From NCBI GenBank assembly GCA_949710005.1, contig OX453283.1, positions 26,059,135 through 26,123,134 of the forward strand: DNA of 64,000 nucleotides, read 5' to 3'. The translations under genes were made by a program, and so were the position numbers. Shown in pieces: positions 29,200 to 41,029 of the stretch. Numbering within the stretch: position 1 is the stretch's first letter; each line of letters begins with the position of its first letter. This stretch comes from Ricordea florida. Its lineage: Eukaryota; Cnidaria; Anthozoa; Corallimorpharia; Ricordeidae. The notes under the pieces are model-generated. The model was not told where the DNA came from. It worked only from the letters and a program-made list of their open reading frames with translations, and made no database searches.

Positions 29200-31110
29200 A
29201 ATAGGAGTAGTTCTTGATCATTTTTGAGGGTAAAAATTGGCAGATGTTGGAAGTCATTTTGAGGATAAAAAGAGCAGATTTTTGTGGTCAAATTTCACGG
29301 CAAAATATTGGCATATTTTTGTGGCCACCTCTGAGGGTGACTAAATGGAGAATTTCAATAGTCATTTTGAGCGTATTGTATAGGACATTTTGGTAGGAAC
29401 GTTAACAAATAACAGATTTTGGTGTTCAATTTTAAGGGTAAAATAGAGTAGATTTCGGCAATTGTTTTGACGGTAAAAATTTTAGCCATTTTTGAGGGTA
29501 AAAAAGCAGATTTCGGTGATCATTTTTCACGGTAAAAAAATTGGCACATTGCTGGTCATTTATTTAAGAAGCAAAAAATAGGTAGAATTTGATAGTCATT
29601 TTTAGGAGTATAAAACCACTACATTCCGGTGTTCATTTTTGAGGGTAAAATATAACTTAGATTTTTGCGGTAATTTTGTAGGGGTAAAATATTGCCAGAT
29701 TTTTGGTGGTCATCTTTCAAGGGTAAAAGATTGGCAGATTTTTGTGGCGACTATCCAAGGTTAAAAGTAAGCAGATTTTGGTGGTCAGTTTTGCGAGTTA
29801 AAGATTGTCAAATTTTTCTAAACATTTTCAGAGCAAAATTTAGGCATACCTTTGCGGTCATTTTTGGGCAAACAATAGGCAAATTTCGGTAGTAATTTTT
29901 AGAACTAAAAATTGGCAGATTTTTAGGATCATCTTATAGATGGAACAAGACAGGGTTTAGGTAGTAAGTTTGAGCAGTAAAAATTTGGCATATTTTGAGG
30001 GTAAAATATTGGCAAATATTACAAGTCATATTTGACGGAAAAATACGCAGATTATAGTAATTGTTTTTTTTGGGAGGGGGTGGGTAAAAAGAGGCAGATT
30101 TGGTAGTCACTTTTCAGGGTAAAAGATAAGCAGATTTTGGGGCTGATTTTTGACAATAAGAAATTGGCATATTTTAACAGTCATTTTGAAGGCAGAAAGA
30201 GTTAAAATAGAAAGAGTTTAGCAGTCAATTTCGAGGGTAAAATGGGAGTTTTTCTTCATCATTTTTGTGGGTATAAATATTGGCAGATTTTTAAGGTAAG
30301 GTCGTTGTTTAGGGGAACAAAATGGAGAATTTAATATATAGGCAGATTTCGGTAGTCATGTTAAGAGGTACAAAATGACCAGATTTTAGATTTAATTTTT
30401 AAGGGCAAAAAATTAGTAGATTTTGGTGATAATTTTGAGGGTAGAAATTTGGCAGATGTTGGTAATTATGTTTGAAGGTAAAATAAAGACAGATTTTAGC
30501 AGCCATTTTTGAGAGAAAAATGGGAGTTTTAAGAATAAGCGAATTTTTGGTGATGAAGATTGACGCTAAAAAAATTGGAAGATTATAATAGCAACTATTG
30601 CAGGTTAAAACTAGGACAGAAAAAAAAGGTTAAAAAATTGGCATAGTTAAAAAGTGATTTCTTCGAGTAAAAAATGGTCAGATTTTGGTTATTTTTGAGG
30701 GTAAAACATGGCAGATTTTACTAGTCATGTTTGAAGATAAAAAAGGCAAATTGTGGTAGTGATTTTTGACGCTAAAAAATTGGAATATTTTGGCGGTGAA
30801 TTTTGAGGGTAGAAAATTGGCAGATTTTTAGAGACATTTAGGGCTATATAATAACTAGATTTTGGTGATCACTTTTGAGGGGAAAAATTTCTAGATTTCG
30901 GTGGATGAAAAATTGGCAGGTTTTCGCAGTCATTTTTAGTGGTAAAAAATTACTAGATTCTGGTGCTCATTTCGGAGGGTGAAAAAATTGGCACATTATT
31001 GTGGTCACTTTAAGGGGTATACGATAACTAGATTTTGGTGCTTTTTAGGGGTATATAATAACTACCTTTTGGTGATCATTTTTCAGGGTAAAAATTGTTT
31101 TTTGTGATAT
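29200..31110. repeat. Degenerate minisatellite, about 1.9 kb
   Basis: Dozens of diverged copies of a 38 to 50 bp unit built on GGCAGATTTTGGTGGTCATTT and GAGGGTAAAAAATT. Period and sequence vary from copy to copy, so the array is old. No gene is visible within it. It ends about 50 bp before the last secure exon. Confidence 0.85.
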
Positions 31111-31165
31111 AAAATGGCATTTTGTGGTGGTTCCTCCCCTCCCACACAAAAGAACACGTACATAC

Positions 31166-31360
31166 CGAGACAAGAGAGGGTCCTCCGACTAGGCTACCAT
31201 GGTAACCATTACCAGCTTGATCAAAGATGATGGTACCACCGTTGTCTTCCATATTAAAGTGAGCTTTGACCACGCCTTTGTGAATGGGCCACAGTAACCC
31301 AGCAGTCTGCATGTAGTCCACAATCTCAGCGTCTGGCACCAGGACACCCCACAGAGTTAG
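31166..31360 (-). CDS. Thrombospondin gene exon 19: end of LamG 1, start of LamG 2
   Basis: Sixty-five codons. LTLWGVLVPDAEIVDYM closes the first LamG domain and AHFNMEDNGGTIIFDQAGNG opens a second one. Acceptor TTGCAACAG, donor GTATGT at 31160-31165. The remaining LamG 2 exons are not visible to the left within the window. Confidence 0.88.
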
Positions 31361-32389
31361 CTGTTGCAAATCAGAGTGCAGGAGATTAAAGAAAATCAAA
31401 GTGGAGTAGATACATACTGATATTTTACGAGGAGTCTGTGTTATTAGGGCGGTTTACAATCTGGTACTAGATTCCTTACTCAACAAGACGATCTAAGATC
31501 GTAAGTCGGACAACAGGTAGACGTGCTGTTGTGAGCGTTGACCACTTATCGTGCGGAGTGGTCCAAAAAAGAAATGCTAAGGGTACCAAGGTCCTGGTTT
31601 CCAGCGTGGCATCTTTGTTGTCGTTTCCTCGAGTTTCATCGCGAGGCACCTTGTCTTTATCAGCAAATGCTCTTCTGTCACTCTGTCCACATTTTCTGTT
31701 CACTGGTAACTCGTTTGATTTCTGGTTTGATTATAGTGAGACATTCGCTAAATCATTTGATTCTTTTGCTATTTTCAGTTCGCGGAACGACCCGTTTCGA
31801 AATATACGCTCATTACACACGCCATCTTTTAGAGTGGGTCTACCGCGAACGGTTTGTGGGTCTGTATGTTTGAGTGTAGAAAAGATGACACCATTTGTTT
31901 TCAACATATTCGCCATCGACTTCGACATCGTAGAAAGGTTGCGCCCGTATTACGTGTCTGCGGTATTCCCCATTGCACGTGACTGCGATTTGCGATGAAA
32001 CTCGAGGGTAAACCTATAGTCGGTTGCCCGACTAATTAGTATTTAGAAATGGTGATTTTTATGAAGAAAATCAATGTACATGGAGAAAAACTCTGTCAGC
32101 AAGAAGAGAAGTAACAAAAAACTTGATCCATTTATGACGCTCGGTCCAGGACAAACCAAGGCCACATTCATGGCAGGCGAGTTCCCCCACTTCTGTGCCA
32201 CCCTTTCGTATTAATTTTGTAATACTACGTAGGCTAATATATATTGGAGTAGCTGCTGTTGAAAACCTATGCTTTGATGTTTCAAAAAAATCCAGTATAT
32301 TCATGAATTAACAGGAACTATAGCTGATTCGACTATATTAACAATTATTTATCAAATATGTGTTGCAGGACACCATACAAAGGACTTAC
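31361..32389. other. Intron between exons 18 and 19
   Basis: No repeat family is recognised. Overlapping open frames on both strands at 31476-31998 have no domain features and are not supported as genes. Confidence 0.6.
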
Positions 32390-32455
32390 TTCATCCACTG
32401 TCCCTATCATGTAAGCAGCACCATTGCGTCCCACGTAAAGAACAGCGTCAGAGGC
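32390..32455 (-). CDS. Thrombospondin gene exon 18: LamG domain 1
   Basis: Twenty-two codons in phase 0 reading VLYVGRNGAAYMIGTVDE, the LxIGxxxxxxFxGxIDE block. Acceptor TTCCTTCAG, donor GTAAGT. Confidence 0.9.
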
Positions 32456-32659
32456 CTGAAGGAAAAAATCTCCCATTCGTTTACTGTACTTCTGTGATGT
32501 GATATACCACTAAATTATATTAAAGAACAAAAAATGCACTGAGTCCGTTAATTCGGATATAACGCGCGTGCTGATTGGTCAAAAAAACTAAAGGTTATTG
32601 TTCCGGTAAACTCACATAAAAGAGAAACATTTTTTGTTTTTATTTCAAGTTAACTTATA

Positions 32660-32830
32660 AATTATAAACCGCAGTTTCTATGGGTTTACAGGCGTAATAA
32701 ACCACTTGGGATGTTGGGAGAACACTCGAAGGGCTTGTCAATTACTCGCCTGCGGCTTGTGATTTACCAGCTCTTCTCGTGTTCTCCTAACATTCCAAGT
32801 TCGCTGGTAAACCCATAGAAACTGCAATTT
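32660..32830. mobile_element. Foldback MITE-like element
   Basis: Inverted ends: GCAGTTTCTATGGGTTTAC near 32672 and GTAAACCCATAGAAACTGC near 32807, about 19 bp and perfect. The interior is also partly palindromic (GAGAACAC and GTGTTCTC). Confidence 0.75.
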
Positions 32831-33326
32831 ATTTCTTAAATAAATGTACGTGGGAATTTGTAAGAACACGAGAGGAGTGCCTAGAGAAGCACAAGCTGTG
32901 GACAGGTTCTTCTCACACTTCTCAATTGTGCATGAAAATTTCCCAGTACATTTACAACTCAATTATGAATAAGGAAGTTTTTTTTAATTGTTTTATAAAG
33001 TGCTCAATTTTGAAACGCTTGTTTTGCCAGGACAGTGGTGAATGTGTGCAAGAGAACCGAAAGCCCTTGCAGGCGTAAATTAATTTAAGGTGATTAAGAA
33101 AATGGAGAGACGTTGGTCAGAATGGTTTCGGAAAAATTTAAACATCACTATCGTGCCAGCTGAAGAAAATTGGTGCAATGCATATGCTGCACTAAAATGC
33201 ATGCGAGTGACGTAGGCCACCTGCTTTAAGGTGTTATACTGCACTGGCTTGACCAATCAGAGCGTGTGTTATACCTGTTTCATTTTATAAATAGTAAGTT
33301 TCCCTTCATGTACAGTGGGTACTTAC

Positions 33327-33397
33327 CCAGGTATGTGGTAGCACATCGGTCTGAAGACCAACTAAGGAGCCATTTACAAACAGGTCCAACTGATAAT
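33327..33397 (-). CDS. Thrombospondin gene exon 17: LamG domain 1
   Basis: A 71-bp exon reading YQLDLFVNGSLVGLQTD, the LYVNG block of LamG domains. Acceptor ACACGTGCAG, donor GTAAGT. Confidence 0.9.
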
Positions 33398-33514
33398 CTG
33401 CACGTGTAAAATGCGAAGTAAAAATTAAGTGCTTGACAGGGTAGTTAGCCAGAGATAGGATCAGCTACCGGGTCATTTAGCCAGTTAATCAATATATCTG
33501 TATGCCTGTCTCAC

Positions 33515-34340
33515 ATTCAGGAAGCCTATCAGTCAGTCAGTCAATCAATCAGCAAACTAGTCAGACAGCCAGTCAGTAAGCAAACTAGTCACTCAGTCAG
33601 ACAGTTAGTTAGCAAACTAGTCAGTCAGCAAACTAGTCAGCCGGACAACCAGTCAGTCAATCAGTCAGTCAGACATTCAGTCCACTAATCAGTTAACCAG
33701 TGAGTCAGCAAACTAAAAGGTCAATCAGTCGATCGGTCAGTCAGTCAATCAATTAGTCAATCAGTCAAGCACATGGTCATTCAGTCGGGGAGTCATTATC
33801 AGTTAGTCAGTCAATAAATCACCTTGTTAACTAGTCATTCAGTCAGTCGGCCAATCAGTCAACCAACTAGTGAGTCCGTCAGTGTGTGAATAAGTCACTC
33901 AGTCCGACCGCCAACCAGAAAGTCAATTCGCCAGCTTTCCAGTCACTTAGTCTATTTGTCTGTCATCCAACGAACGACAAAATTGATTGCTCAATCAAAC
34001 TATCAATCAACCCATAAAGTCAAAAGATCTACTAGCCACTTAGCCAATGAGCCAATCAGGCTAACATCTGGTTAGTCAGCATCTGTCATCCCAGCCAACT
34101 AAAATATCTCAATGACTCAATCATATATAAACCACTTATCAGGTCAATAAAACTGCTAGTCAGTCAGTCAATTAGTTTGATACCCAGTCAGCCATTGAAT
34201 TGGTATTTCACTCTATCTGTCGTTTGACTCAACAAAAAAATTATCAGTAGATCAGTCTATAAACCTATCACTCACTCACTGAATCAATCATCAGTCAGTC
34301 AATCAATTAATCAATAGTCAATAGATTCACCGACCAGTCA
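33515..34340. repeat. Low-complexity CAGT/CAAT-rich repeat
   Basis: About 0.8 kb of degenerate TCAGTCAG and TCAATCAG runs in the intron between exons 16 and 17. No gene is visible. Confidence 0.8.
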
Positions 34341-34433
34341 TCCAGTCCGTTACTCCGTTTGACAGGACGTTGTCTATATATCACCTCTAACCTCAATAAA
34401 GGCAAACACTTAACTTCATCTTCTTGGACTTAC

Positions 34434-34531
34434 TCTGTGCATCATATCTGTAGACCAAATGGTGCCACTCTTCAGGCTCAATAACTTCAGATCCCTCTGC
34501 CACTGCTGATCCCAGTCTACCGTGGATTTTT
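34434..34531 (-). CDS. Thrombospondin gene exon 16: LamG domain 1
   Basis: A 98-bp exon with IEPEEWHHLVYRYDAQ, the WHHVA-type block of LamG domains. Acceptor TTTCCGCAG, donor GTAAGT. Confidence 0.88.
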
Positions 34532-34692
34532 CTGCGGAAAGAAAGAAATTAAATGAAATACATTACAGTTACAAAAGACGGAAAAGGCGCATAAGGGAAT
34601 AATAAGGGCAGTATATGTTGACCATGGCAAAGAAGAGAAAAGATGTATTTTCACCGTGTCAGAGGTAATCTCAGAAAAAAACAGATCCAAGT

Positions 34693-34763
34693 TTCCCCAA
34701 CAGGAGTCGAACGTGCGATCCTTTTATTACTAGATCAGACACTATCTATGAGCTACAGGAAAA
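34693..34763 (-). mobile_element. Degenerate tRNA-like SINE remnant
   Basis: On the minus strand a box resembling TAGCTCATAGATAG and a B-box-like GTTCGACTCC are spaced as in a tRNA. The stems are poor, so this is a remnant rather than a gene. Confidence 0.35.
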
Positions 34764-34812
34764 TCGTGGAAGCAAACCCATTAAACTAGGTTCATGGAAC
34801 ACTGACATTGAA

Positions 34813-34817
<5 letters not shown>

Positions 34818-34875
<58 letters not shown>
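34818..34875 (+). repeat. (AAT)n microsatellite, LINE target
   Basis: About 19 AAT units directly precede the 5'-truncated LINE, as at the other two related copies. Confidence 0.9.
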
Positions 34876-34877
<2 letters not shown>

Positions 34878-36341
34878 GTTGATTAGCCAAGATATAGGAA
34901 TGGAATTTGGGGTAAAGAAATGTGGTGTTGTGGTACTGAAGCGGGAGAAGTTGTGTAAAAGTGAGGGTATTAAATTGATAAATGGACAGACGATAAAGGA
35001 AGTTGATGAAGAAGGTTATTAGTATCTGGGCATTCTAGAGCTGGACAAGTTTAAGGAAAGGGAAATGAAAGAAATATTTCGAACAGAGTACTTAAGGCGG
35101 TTTAAACTTGTCATGAAATCTCAGCTCAATGGCAAGAACAAGATCAAAGCAGTTAATACTTGGGCTGTGTCGCTCATGAGGTATGGAGCAGGAACAATTA
35201 ATTGGAATAAGTAGATAGGAAGTCTAGAAAAATCATGACAATGAATAAGGAACTACACCCTAGAAGTGATGTTGCCAGAATATAGTATTATACGTACCCA
35301 GAATGAGGGGAGGAAGTAGATCAGTTGCGAGTGCTGCGTCAGGAGGGAAGAGAACAACTTGAGTTGGTATGTAAGGAATAGTGAAGAGGTATTACTCAGG
35401 AAAGTTGGAGATAGTAATGTAGTCAACATCTCAGACGCTGTGGACCCAAAGAAGTTCAAAGTGAATGAAGTAAAGGAGACGGAGAATCAAAGGAAGCGGA
35501 AAAGAATGCATGGGCAGTATGTGAGAGAAAAGGAAGGTATTGATTGGGATAGAACTTGGCAGTGGATTGCTAAAAGAGATTTGAAAGGATGTACTGAGCC
35601 CTGATATGCAGCGCTCAGAAACAATCTTTGAGAACAAATTATACGAGATTTCATATTGATCACACAGCAGAATCCCCTTTGTGTAGAATGTGCGGTAGTA
35701 AGGGAGAAACGATGGCCCATGTGGTGACTGAATGCAGTAAGTTGACGCAGACAGAATATAAAGGCAGGCATGATGACGTGGCACGGTATATCCACTGGCA
35801 ACTTTGTGGTAAATGCGGATTGGAAAGAGCTAATTGCTGGTATGAACAGAAACCGGAGGAAGTGGTGGAGAGTGAAAATTTCAAAATACTGTGGGACTTC
35901 ACAATCCAGTGTGATCGGAAAATCGAGGCTAGAAGACCAGACATTGTCTTTACTGATAAGAAGGAGAGAAAGGTTGTTGTGATTGATGTTGCCATCCCAA
36001 GTGATGACATGGTGAAAGAGAAGGAACTTGAGAAGGTAGAGAAGTCTGGCGCATGCGAAAAGTCATCGTAGTGCCTGTTGTCATTGGGGCTCTTGGAGGC
36101 GTATCAGTCAACTTTAAGGAGTACATGAAGCGAATCGGCGTGAACTTGAGGCTGGAAGTTACCCAGAAAACAGCATTGTTGGGGACAGCAAAGATACTAA
36201 GGAAAGTAATGACTCTGTAAAAACGAAGGAAAAGAGAGTCCTGGGACCTGTGGGGACTTGTTGTAACCCGCTCCAAAGGACTATATACCAGGCCGAACAT
36301 CCTAGTTTAGCCTGAGTCTACAAGGAATGGACATAATAATT
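34876..36341 (+). mobile_element. 5'-truncated REL-type LINE (copy A)
   Basis: It matches the nearly full-length copy from about 53712 to its 3' end, so only the end of the reverse transcriptase, the CCHC zinc knuckle and the endonuclease region remain. It is broken by an in-frame TAG (near 35020), by small deletions (near 35208 and 36045) and by an insertion near 35284. At the codon where the full-length copy has a stop, this copy has GAA. The shared 3' end is GGAATGGACATAATAA. Confidence 0.9.
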
Positions 36342-36360
36342 ATAAAGACTTTATTTATGC

Positions 36361-36480
36361 AGGGGGGGGGGGGGGCACGTAATAGCCATAGGCTAATAAA
36401 TTTGTGGCCCTGATTAAATTAACTAATACTTCTTCGAAATCTGCCTTCCTTATGTTGAAAAATACACCTTTTCAAAAGTT
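36361..36480. other. Poly-G tract and unassigned intron DNA
   Basis: A run of about 14 G at 36361-36375 followed by AT-rich sequence with no recognised feature. Confidence 0.5.
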
Positions 36481-36499
36481 TATTTTTTCTCATGGAAAG

Positions 36500-37600
36500 G
36501 ACAGAACACGTGTCAAGAGCTAGTGAACTAAGAGTGCGTTCCTTTGGTGTGATCCGGATCAAAGAAATCAAAGGAACCGATGAATCCACTCTGGACAAGG
36601 ATTCATCGGTTCCTTTTATGTGCCGTGATCTGAGTGGTCTCGCAGGGGGAATCTCTTCTAAGGCTGCATTCCTTTGGTGTGATCCGAATCAGGATTTGGG
36701 ATCGTAGATCACGTCGATCATGGAACCGATGAATCCTTGTCCTGAGTGGATTCACTGGTTCCTTTAATGCATCATGACCGAGTGAGCTCGTGGATCACAA
36801 ATACTAACCTGCGACCTTCCGCGTGTGAAACGGATGTGATAACCACTACACTACAGAAACTCTGTTTCGTTGATGGTGCGTTTCTTTCCCATGATCCAAT
36901 CTGGATTTGTGATACGAGATCACACGGATCAAGGAAATCAAAGAAACCAATGAATCCACTCTGGACAAGGATTCATCGGTTCCTCTCATGCACCGTGATT
37001 CGTGTGACAAGGATTCATCGGTTCCTTTCATGCACCGTGATTCGTATGACAAGGATTCATCGGTTCCTTTCATGCACCGTGATTCGTGTGACAAGGATTC
37101 ATCGGTTCCTTTCATGCACCGTGATTCGTATGACAAGGATTCATCGGTTCCTTTCATGCACCGTGATTCGTATGACAAGGATTCATCGGTTCCTTTCATG
37201 CACCGTGATTCGTGTGACAAGGATTCATCGGTTCCTTTCATGCGCCGTGATTCGTGTGACAAGGATTCATCGGTTCCTTTCATGCACCGTGATTCGTATG
37301 ACAAGGATTCATCGGTTCCTTTCATGCACCGTGATTCGTGTGACAAGGATTCATCGGTTCCTTTCATGCACCGTGATTCGTATGACAAGGATTCATCGGT
37401 TCCTTTCATGCACCGTGATTCGTATGACAAGGATTCATCGGTTCCTTTCATGCACCGTGATTCGTATGACAAGGATTCATCGGTTCCTTTCATGCACCGT
37501 GATTCGTATGACAAGGATTCATCGGTTCCTTTCATGCACCGTGATTCGTATGATCTCGGATCACAAATCCAAATCCGGATCATACGAAATGAACACACCC
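36500..37600. repeat. MITE-like element with 42-bp tandem expansion
   Basis: The ends carry TTTGGTGTGATCCGGATC and GATCCGGATTTGGATTTG-type inverted sequence. An 18-bp perfect inverted repeat, AAAGGAACCGATGAATCC, lies at about 36566-36611. From about 36970 to 37555 a 42-bp unit (GACAAGGATTCATCGGTTCC plus CATGCACCGTGATTCGTATG) repeats about 13 times. Because 42 is a multiple of three, long frames stay open on both strands; these are artefacts. Confidence 0.8.
36804..36860 (-). pseudogene. Truncated tRNA-Val(CAC)-like sequence
   Basis: The minus strand reads a D arm TAGTGTAGTGGTTATCAC and an anticodon arm TCCGT/TTCACAC/GCGGA with anticodon CAC, as in animal tRNA-Val. The sequence breaks off in the T loop after GGTCGCAGGTT. 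It is embedded in the MITE-like element. Confidence 0.55.
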
Positions 37601-37805
37601 TAAGTAATGAGTTACCACTAAACAATAAAGAAAATGATAGATTGTAACCTTATAACACAGTCAAACAACAACAACAACGATATAACAACAATAATAACAC
37701 AGACTTCGAATAGCGAGCACCAGTTAAAACAACAACCCAGACAATCAGTAGAATAAAGCAGTACAATTGGCATGGAACTAGTCCCTGATTGGCTAATTGT
37801 CACAC

Positions 37806-37910
37806 CTGTCCTTCAGATACAGACAGAGCGTGTCGTCATCGTTACAAACAATGGGCATCACATCAATTGGGTAATCCGCTGCCATCCAGACCCAGGTACT
37901 GATAGTAAAA
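37806..37910 (-). CDS. Thrombospondin gene exon 15: LamG domain 1
   Basis: A 105-bp exon reading FTISTWVWMAADYPIDVM, the second strand block of LamG domains. Acceptor TTTTTCAG, donor GTGTGA (weaker). Confidence 0.87.
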
Positions 37911-39787
37911 CTGAAAAACAAGTATGACAACGCATATTTGAACTCTGTGCCAAACGGAATTTCGCGATTGATTCTACCTTACTAGTGTTAGTTTTGAAAC
38001 GCCAATTTTTTTATTTCCACTTCCTTTCTTTAGTATTTTCAACTAGTAATAACAGATGAATAGAATTTAGCAAACGGGCTCAACACGAATCACGCTTTAG
38101 TTGAGGAATTTGTGGTTTTGCCCTCACCCTTACCGCTAAAACTGCCGCCAGGAAATAGCTTTACGCTTAGATCACACGCTCTCGACGACGCCCAGGGCAG
38201 AATGCACGTAGCAGAATATAGAAAAGAACTTGCAACTGCCATAGAAATTGTGGTACTTCGTCGCCACGCGTCGATCACAGGATCCGCTTATCAGTTTTAC
38301 CCGCTACTATTTGGTGCGAGTCGTCGATCAAAGTGAGTTTTGCATTTCTTGTTATTAGCTAGTTTATGTATCTACTCGTCGTTAGATTTTCAAAGTCGAC
38401 ACCTCAATGAATCATATTAGAATTATTACGCCGATTTACCAATTTTACGGCATCCTTATGCACCAAAGGGAGTTGTAATCTACGAAACGTTCTACGATTC
38501 TAAGTTTTATTCCATTAGTATATGAGTCAAGCTTAGTATAGTTACGATTATTTTAGTTCTCTATTTTCTACGAGAACCGTTAGATTTGTTTTAGTTGTTA
38601 GTTATTTTATACGGCAATTATTTTCCCTTAAGTACCAATTATCACGTTTATACGTTCAATATGCCAATGTTGATTGTTAGTTTAAGTAAGAATATATTTA
38701 ATTGTCGTTTTCATTTCGAACCTCCTACTACTTCAACTAACTACTACTAATAGGCACAATGAGCAAAAACAATGGCTCTGCACGCCCCACACGTGCGTTT
38801 TGTATTTTGGTACATTTCATTGCCGTTCTCTCCAAAACAACGACGTGAAATGACCAAATCTAAAGTTCTGTGGAGGACGTCAGTAAAAGCAGAGAAATGT
38901 TCAGTTTACTCGGAAAACATCAACGCCGTTTATGCAAGTTAAGTTTCTGGTCAGTTGGCGTGAGTTTCACAAGGGGAATGTGTTGGAATAATTGCAATTT
39001 CACTGCAGTAATGCGAATTTATGTTTTTCGTAATCGTTCTCGTTGACGTCGGCGTCGTCCTTGCTAAAGGTCCCTAGTATCAAGAGCAGCTCGAGTCGTC
39101 TATTGCCTTGCACCTCGCTACTCCTGTAATTATTAAGATTGGAGTATCACGCGACCTCTAGAGTCTTACTGAATAGTTACAACTCGATTTTGAGCAAACG
39201 ATCCTACAATACGAGTATTACTGTCAGTACATTACTGAACAATGGGATGAAAGTGTACCGCTACACCGTTACAATATTTATCAAGAATTTACCATTAATA
39301 ATAATAATAACTTTATTTACCCTGGTAAAAGACCGGTCAGTCGATCAAGATATAGATTGACTGGTATTAATCGGTGACCAGTCAGGCATGACGCGTACTG
39401 TCCTATTTAACTGTCCTATTAAGGCAGAAATCAGGGCAGTTGATAGCCAATCAGCTTTGAGAATTTTGCTATGGTCACGATTATAAAAGTAATAAGTTAA
39501 TTACCCCGGGCATCTTTATTCAAACAATCGCAAGTCAAATCAAAGCAAATCGTAATATGGTTGCACGTGTTTTTCCATCTTCGGTTCTGACGAAATTTAC
39601 ATGCCCTGTGTTTTGATAAGTCATTTGGACTGTGTACAAGAGTTTTGATTGGTCAGAGTAAATGCTTTGAGTTTGGTTAATTTAACACTTGTTCACGAAA
39701 AAAATGCCGAAAGAAAAAAGCTAGTTGTATGAAAGGCGTCTTTCTAACAAACTTCGTTCGAAAAGAATGCCATCGAAATATACTTAC
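37911..39787. other. Intron between exons 14 and 15
   Basis: I see no recognisable gene or dated repeat. A short plus-strand frame at 38112-38336 has no domain features. A short (AAT)n run lies near 39297. Confidence 0.5.
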
Positions 39788-39868
39788 CTGTCAGTCAAGC
39801 CAAGTACGTGAATAGAAGGCAGAATCACGTGATCATCAACACCATCAAACTGCAAAGCTTGATTCACT
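39788..39868 (-). CDS. Thrombospondin gene exon 14: start of LamG domain 1
   Basis: An 81-bp exon reading NQALQFDGVDDHVILPS, the typical opening of a LamG/concanavalin-like (Laminin_G_3) domain. Acceptor CTTACACAG, donor GTAAGT. Confidence 0.9.
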
Positions 39869-40094
39869 CTGTGTAAGAAAAAAAATAGTTAAAGTCAGGA
39901 TCGTTTTCAAAAAAATGCAGTTTGAATATGCTCTTTCTTTTCTAATATCTTAGAGATTATTGCTAATTGTACGGAATAAATAAGTAAAGATTTCGATTTT
40001 GTGCTGATTAATGTGTCGGCAAGATTCGTGATAGAATGCGAGTTGGCTTCTACTAATGTCAGATAGTTCCAATTTTTTTTTACATGAAACAATT

Positions 40095-40245
40095 GGGCAC
40101 AATAAATCACCACCATCATTATCATCATCAGTATCATCATTATTATCATCATCATCATTATCATCATCACCATTAGTATCACCATTAGTATCACTATTAG
40201 CATCATCAGTATTATCATTATCATCGTCATCATCATCATTTCGTA
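40095..40245. repeat. (ATC/ATT)n low-complexity microsatellite
   Basis: Interrupted ATC, ATT and AGT triplets; open frames in several phases here are low-complexity artefacts. Confidence 0.85.
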
Positions 40246-40475
40246 TTGTCCTTTCGGAACACTTTTCCGCGCTTTCTCTTCCTGGACGCAGGTAATATGA
40301 ACTCTTCTGTTTAAAGCCAGGAAGACAAGGGAGCAATGGATGGTCTGCTGGGGCTACGAACTAAAATTCGCATGGCCAAACATACGACGACATTAAATCC
40401 GAAACGGCGTTAAGCAGGACATTTTAAATCCCGCTGTATTTAGATAAAATTTGCCACAGCGGAGGCCCAACTGAC

Positions 40476-40619
40476 CTGTCAAAGCATTTGGCCTGGAGAC
40501 GTGACCAAATGACATCCTGCTGACCAAACACAAGCATTCCAAGTCTGCCGCCAGTGATAGTGATGTCATAGAGATCGCCGGAGTCTGTCAGTACTGTTTC
40601 ACCTTGTTTGATCTTCACT
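40476..40619 (-). CDS. Thrombospondin gene exon 13: end of C-terminal domain
   Basis: A 144-bp exon with VLTDSGDLYDITITGGRLG and VIWSRLQAKC, the final conserved blocks. In canonical family members the protein ends soon after this; here the donor GTCAGT leads in frame to a LamG exon. Confidence 0.92.
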
Positions 40620-40712
40620 CTGAAGACACAGAACACGAGTTAGCAAACATTTTATAAACTCAACATGACAGAATAAGGAGAAAACAGGGTTGGGTTTCCT
40701 ACAAAGTCTACT

Positions 40713-40953
40713 GGGGCCGGTTGTTCGAAGGCCGATTAGCGCTAACCAAGGGTTAAATTTTAACATGGGTTTCTTTTCCTCTTTTTAAAAAGCGTTTTCT
40801 CCGACAACTTTCTCTATTTTATTCTGAGCATACAATCATCAAATTGTATTCAAAAAGAATTATACTGAATGTGCTTTTTAAGCTCTCAGATCTGCATTTA
40901 AATTTCGCACTAACCCTGGGTTACCTTAACCCTGCTTCGAACAACCCGGCCCT
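40713..40953. mobile_element. MITE family 1, copy 1
   Basis: About 240 bp with terminal inverted repeats GGGCCGGTTGTTCGAAG and CTTCGAACAACCCGGCCC. Two further copies are at 49352 and 62595. Confidence 0.8.
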
Positions 40954-41029
40954 GGCGGTTACCTGGGGAAAAAGGTCTACTTTTTGTTACCAGTTAATCT
41001 TCAAAAAGCGCTAAAGCCGGGTTCACACT

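Noticed and set aside
31476-31998. Overlapping open frames of up to 155 codons between exons 18 and 19.
   Set aside because: They occur on both strands, lack domain features and lie in an intron of the thrombospondin gene.
36746-37647. Three long overlapping frames (285, 259 and 219 codons) on both strands.
   Set aside because: They exist only because a 42-bp tandem unit is a multiple of three; the translations are pure repeats of one 14-residue unit.
37893-37901. An alternative acceptor (TATCAG) for exon 15.
   Set aside because: The upstream acceptor at 37911 keeps the FTISTW block and gives correct phase; the inner one breaks the frame from exon 14.
39907-40336. Met/Ile-rich and Asp-rich frames.
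   Set aside because: They are low-complexity translations of an ATC/ATT microsatellite.
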